Below, piece after piece: positions 63,213 to 64,000 of a DNA stretch of 64,000 bases; positions within the stretch are counted from its first letter, which is position 1; every line of letters starts with the position of its first letter. The notes under the pieces were generated by a model. That model had not been told where the DNA came from and did no database searches. It was given only the letters and a program-made list of their open reading frames with translations. Origin of the DNA: Candidula unifasciata (Eukaryota > Mollusca > Gastropoda > Stylommatophora > Geomitridae); assembly GCA_905116865.2 (NCBI GenBank), contig CAJHNH020002001.1, forward strand, positions 952,119-1,016,118, written 5' to 3'. The translations under genes were made by a program, and so were the position numbers.

Positions 63213-63386
63213 TATCCCTATGAATATGACAAATATAAAAATAAGAGTAAAGGAATGTTCTGTGTGAGCAAAGACACATGGAAAATCATTTTGCAGAATG
63301 AAATAGGGGCAGTTATTCATCTGTCATCAATCATTCCAATACAAGTCTACAGAAATTACCAATAGTGAGTCATTCAGTTTCTAACA

Positions 63387-63507
63387 TTAACTCTTTCAGT
63401 CCCAAAGAAGGCATCATACATTCATATGTTCGTACTTAGAAGACCAATGAATGCGAGATGTGCCAATGGGCCTCTGATGCCAACACCATTGATACTGAAA
63501 GAGTTAA
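63387..63507. mobile_element. Short piggyBac-like MITE
   Basis: TTAA at 63387-63390 and 63504-63507 flanks a 113-bp segment whose ends, ctctttcagtcccaa and its near complement ttgatactgaaagag, are inverted. The small size and TTAA sites fit a piggyBac-derived MITE. Confidence 0.6.
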
Positions 63508-64000
63508 AGTACGTGATGATTGGTGCTGAATTGGCTCTCTGAATTTTAACTGACTTTTCATTAATAAGCATTAGGGATTTCCCTGGTTTTTAAAACCATG
63601 TTGGTATTCTAAATAATAAAGCGGAAATTTGAATTTTGGAACTAAAACAGAACTAATCAGAATTTTATAGAAGATACTCCATCTCAAATAGATCAGACAT
63701 GCACTGAGAATGGATAAGATCAGACTCTCCCCCCCCCCCCCCTCCACTCCTTTTCCCCCAATCAAGTCCTCATTTGGACACGGGAAGGAAAAAGAAAAGG
63801 GGAAGAGCAAGAGAGACCCTGCACAGAACCATCAATAGAGAAAGCTTCACCATGGGCCTAATAAACATTTAAATCCTTCAACAGGCAGCAATGAACCACA
63901 AGACATGGAGAGCTATGACCTTTGCCCTATGCGCTACCCTAGGCTCAAAAGGAAAGACTAACTGACTCCATCTCAAATATTTGGAAGTATCAAGCCAAAA
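63508..64000. other. Spacer to the window edge
   Basis: Contains a poly-C/T tract (63728-63745). No gene is recognised. Confidence 0.4.

Overview
This is a eukaryotic (metazoan) window. It holds one split host gene, transposon remnants of nearly every major class, and unusually large tandem arrays. There are no operons, ribosome binding sites or prokaryotic-style genes. The mix of tRNA-headed SINEs, many LINE reverse-transcriptase tails of the GHVMRR/GRGRP type, piggyBac- and Tigger-like elements and simple-sequence DNA fits a lophotrochozoan, most likely a mollusc. That placement is inference from family style, not from a diagnostic marker.

Host gene: exons on the + strand between 11008 and 27504 encode a TMEM184A/B-type seven-pass membrane protein (solute carrier Ost-alpha/TMEM184 superfamily). 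Seven coding exons were found, with GT-AG borders and consistent phases. The exon that should lie between 19304 and 22760 was not found, and joining those two exons directly would break the frame. The 3' flank of the gene (about 27.5-28.2 kb) is made of a degenerate ~95-100 bp repeat.

Layout: 0-1.9 kb holds a MITE with long inverted repeats and a SINE. At 1.9-6.7 kb a LINE tail is split by about 4.4 kb of a 27-bp minisatellite. 7.7-10.3 kb has SINE-like copies, a TG-rich degenerate region and a long CTAT/CCAT microsatellite. 10.8-27.5 kb is the TMEM184 gene, with introns full of LINE tails, SINEs, a Tigger remnant and a piggyBac-like element. 28-40 kb holds LINE fragments and several satellite-like arrays. 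At 40.6-45.0 kb a 41-bp minisatellite (about 4.4 kb) splits a second LINE tail. 45-51 kb holds LINE tails, a nested MITE in a SINE, a triplicated 212-bp element and a transposase remnant with a SINE inserted. 52.5-53.7 kb is a 5'-truncated RNase H-bearing LINE with target-site duplications. 54-64 kb holds a 47-bp array, a very long poly-G tract, a decayed LINE reverse transcriptase containing a 61-bp array, and small MITEs.

The most interesting pattern is that at least four tandem arrays (27, 41, 61 and 85 bp units) arose inside LINE coding sequence. For the two largest, the single-copy parent unit can be seen in relatives elsewhere in the same window. All family names rest on reading motifs by eye; no database search was possible.
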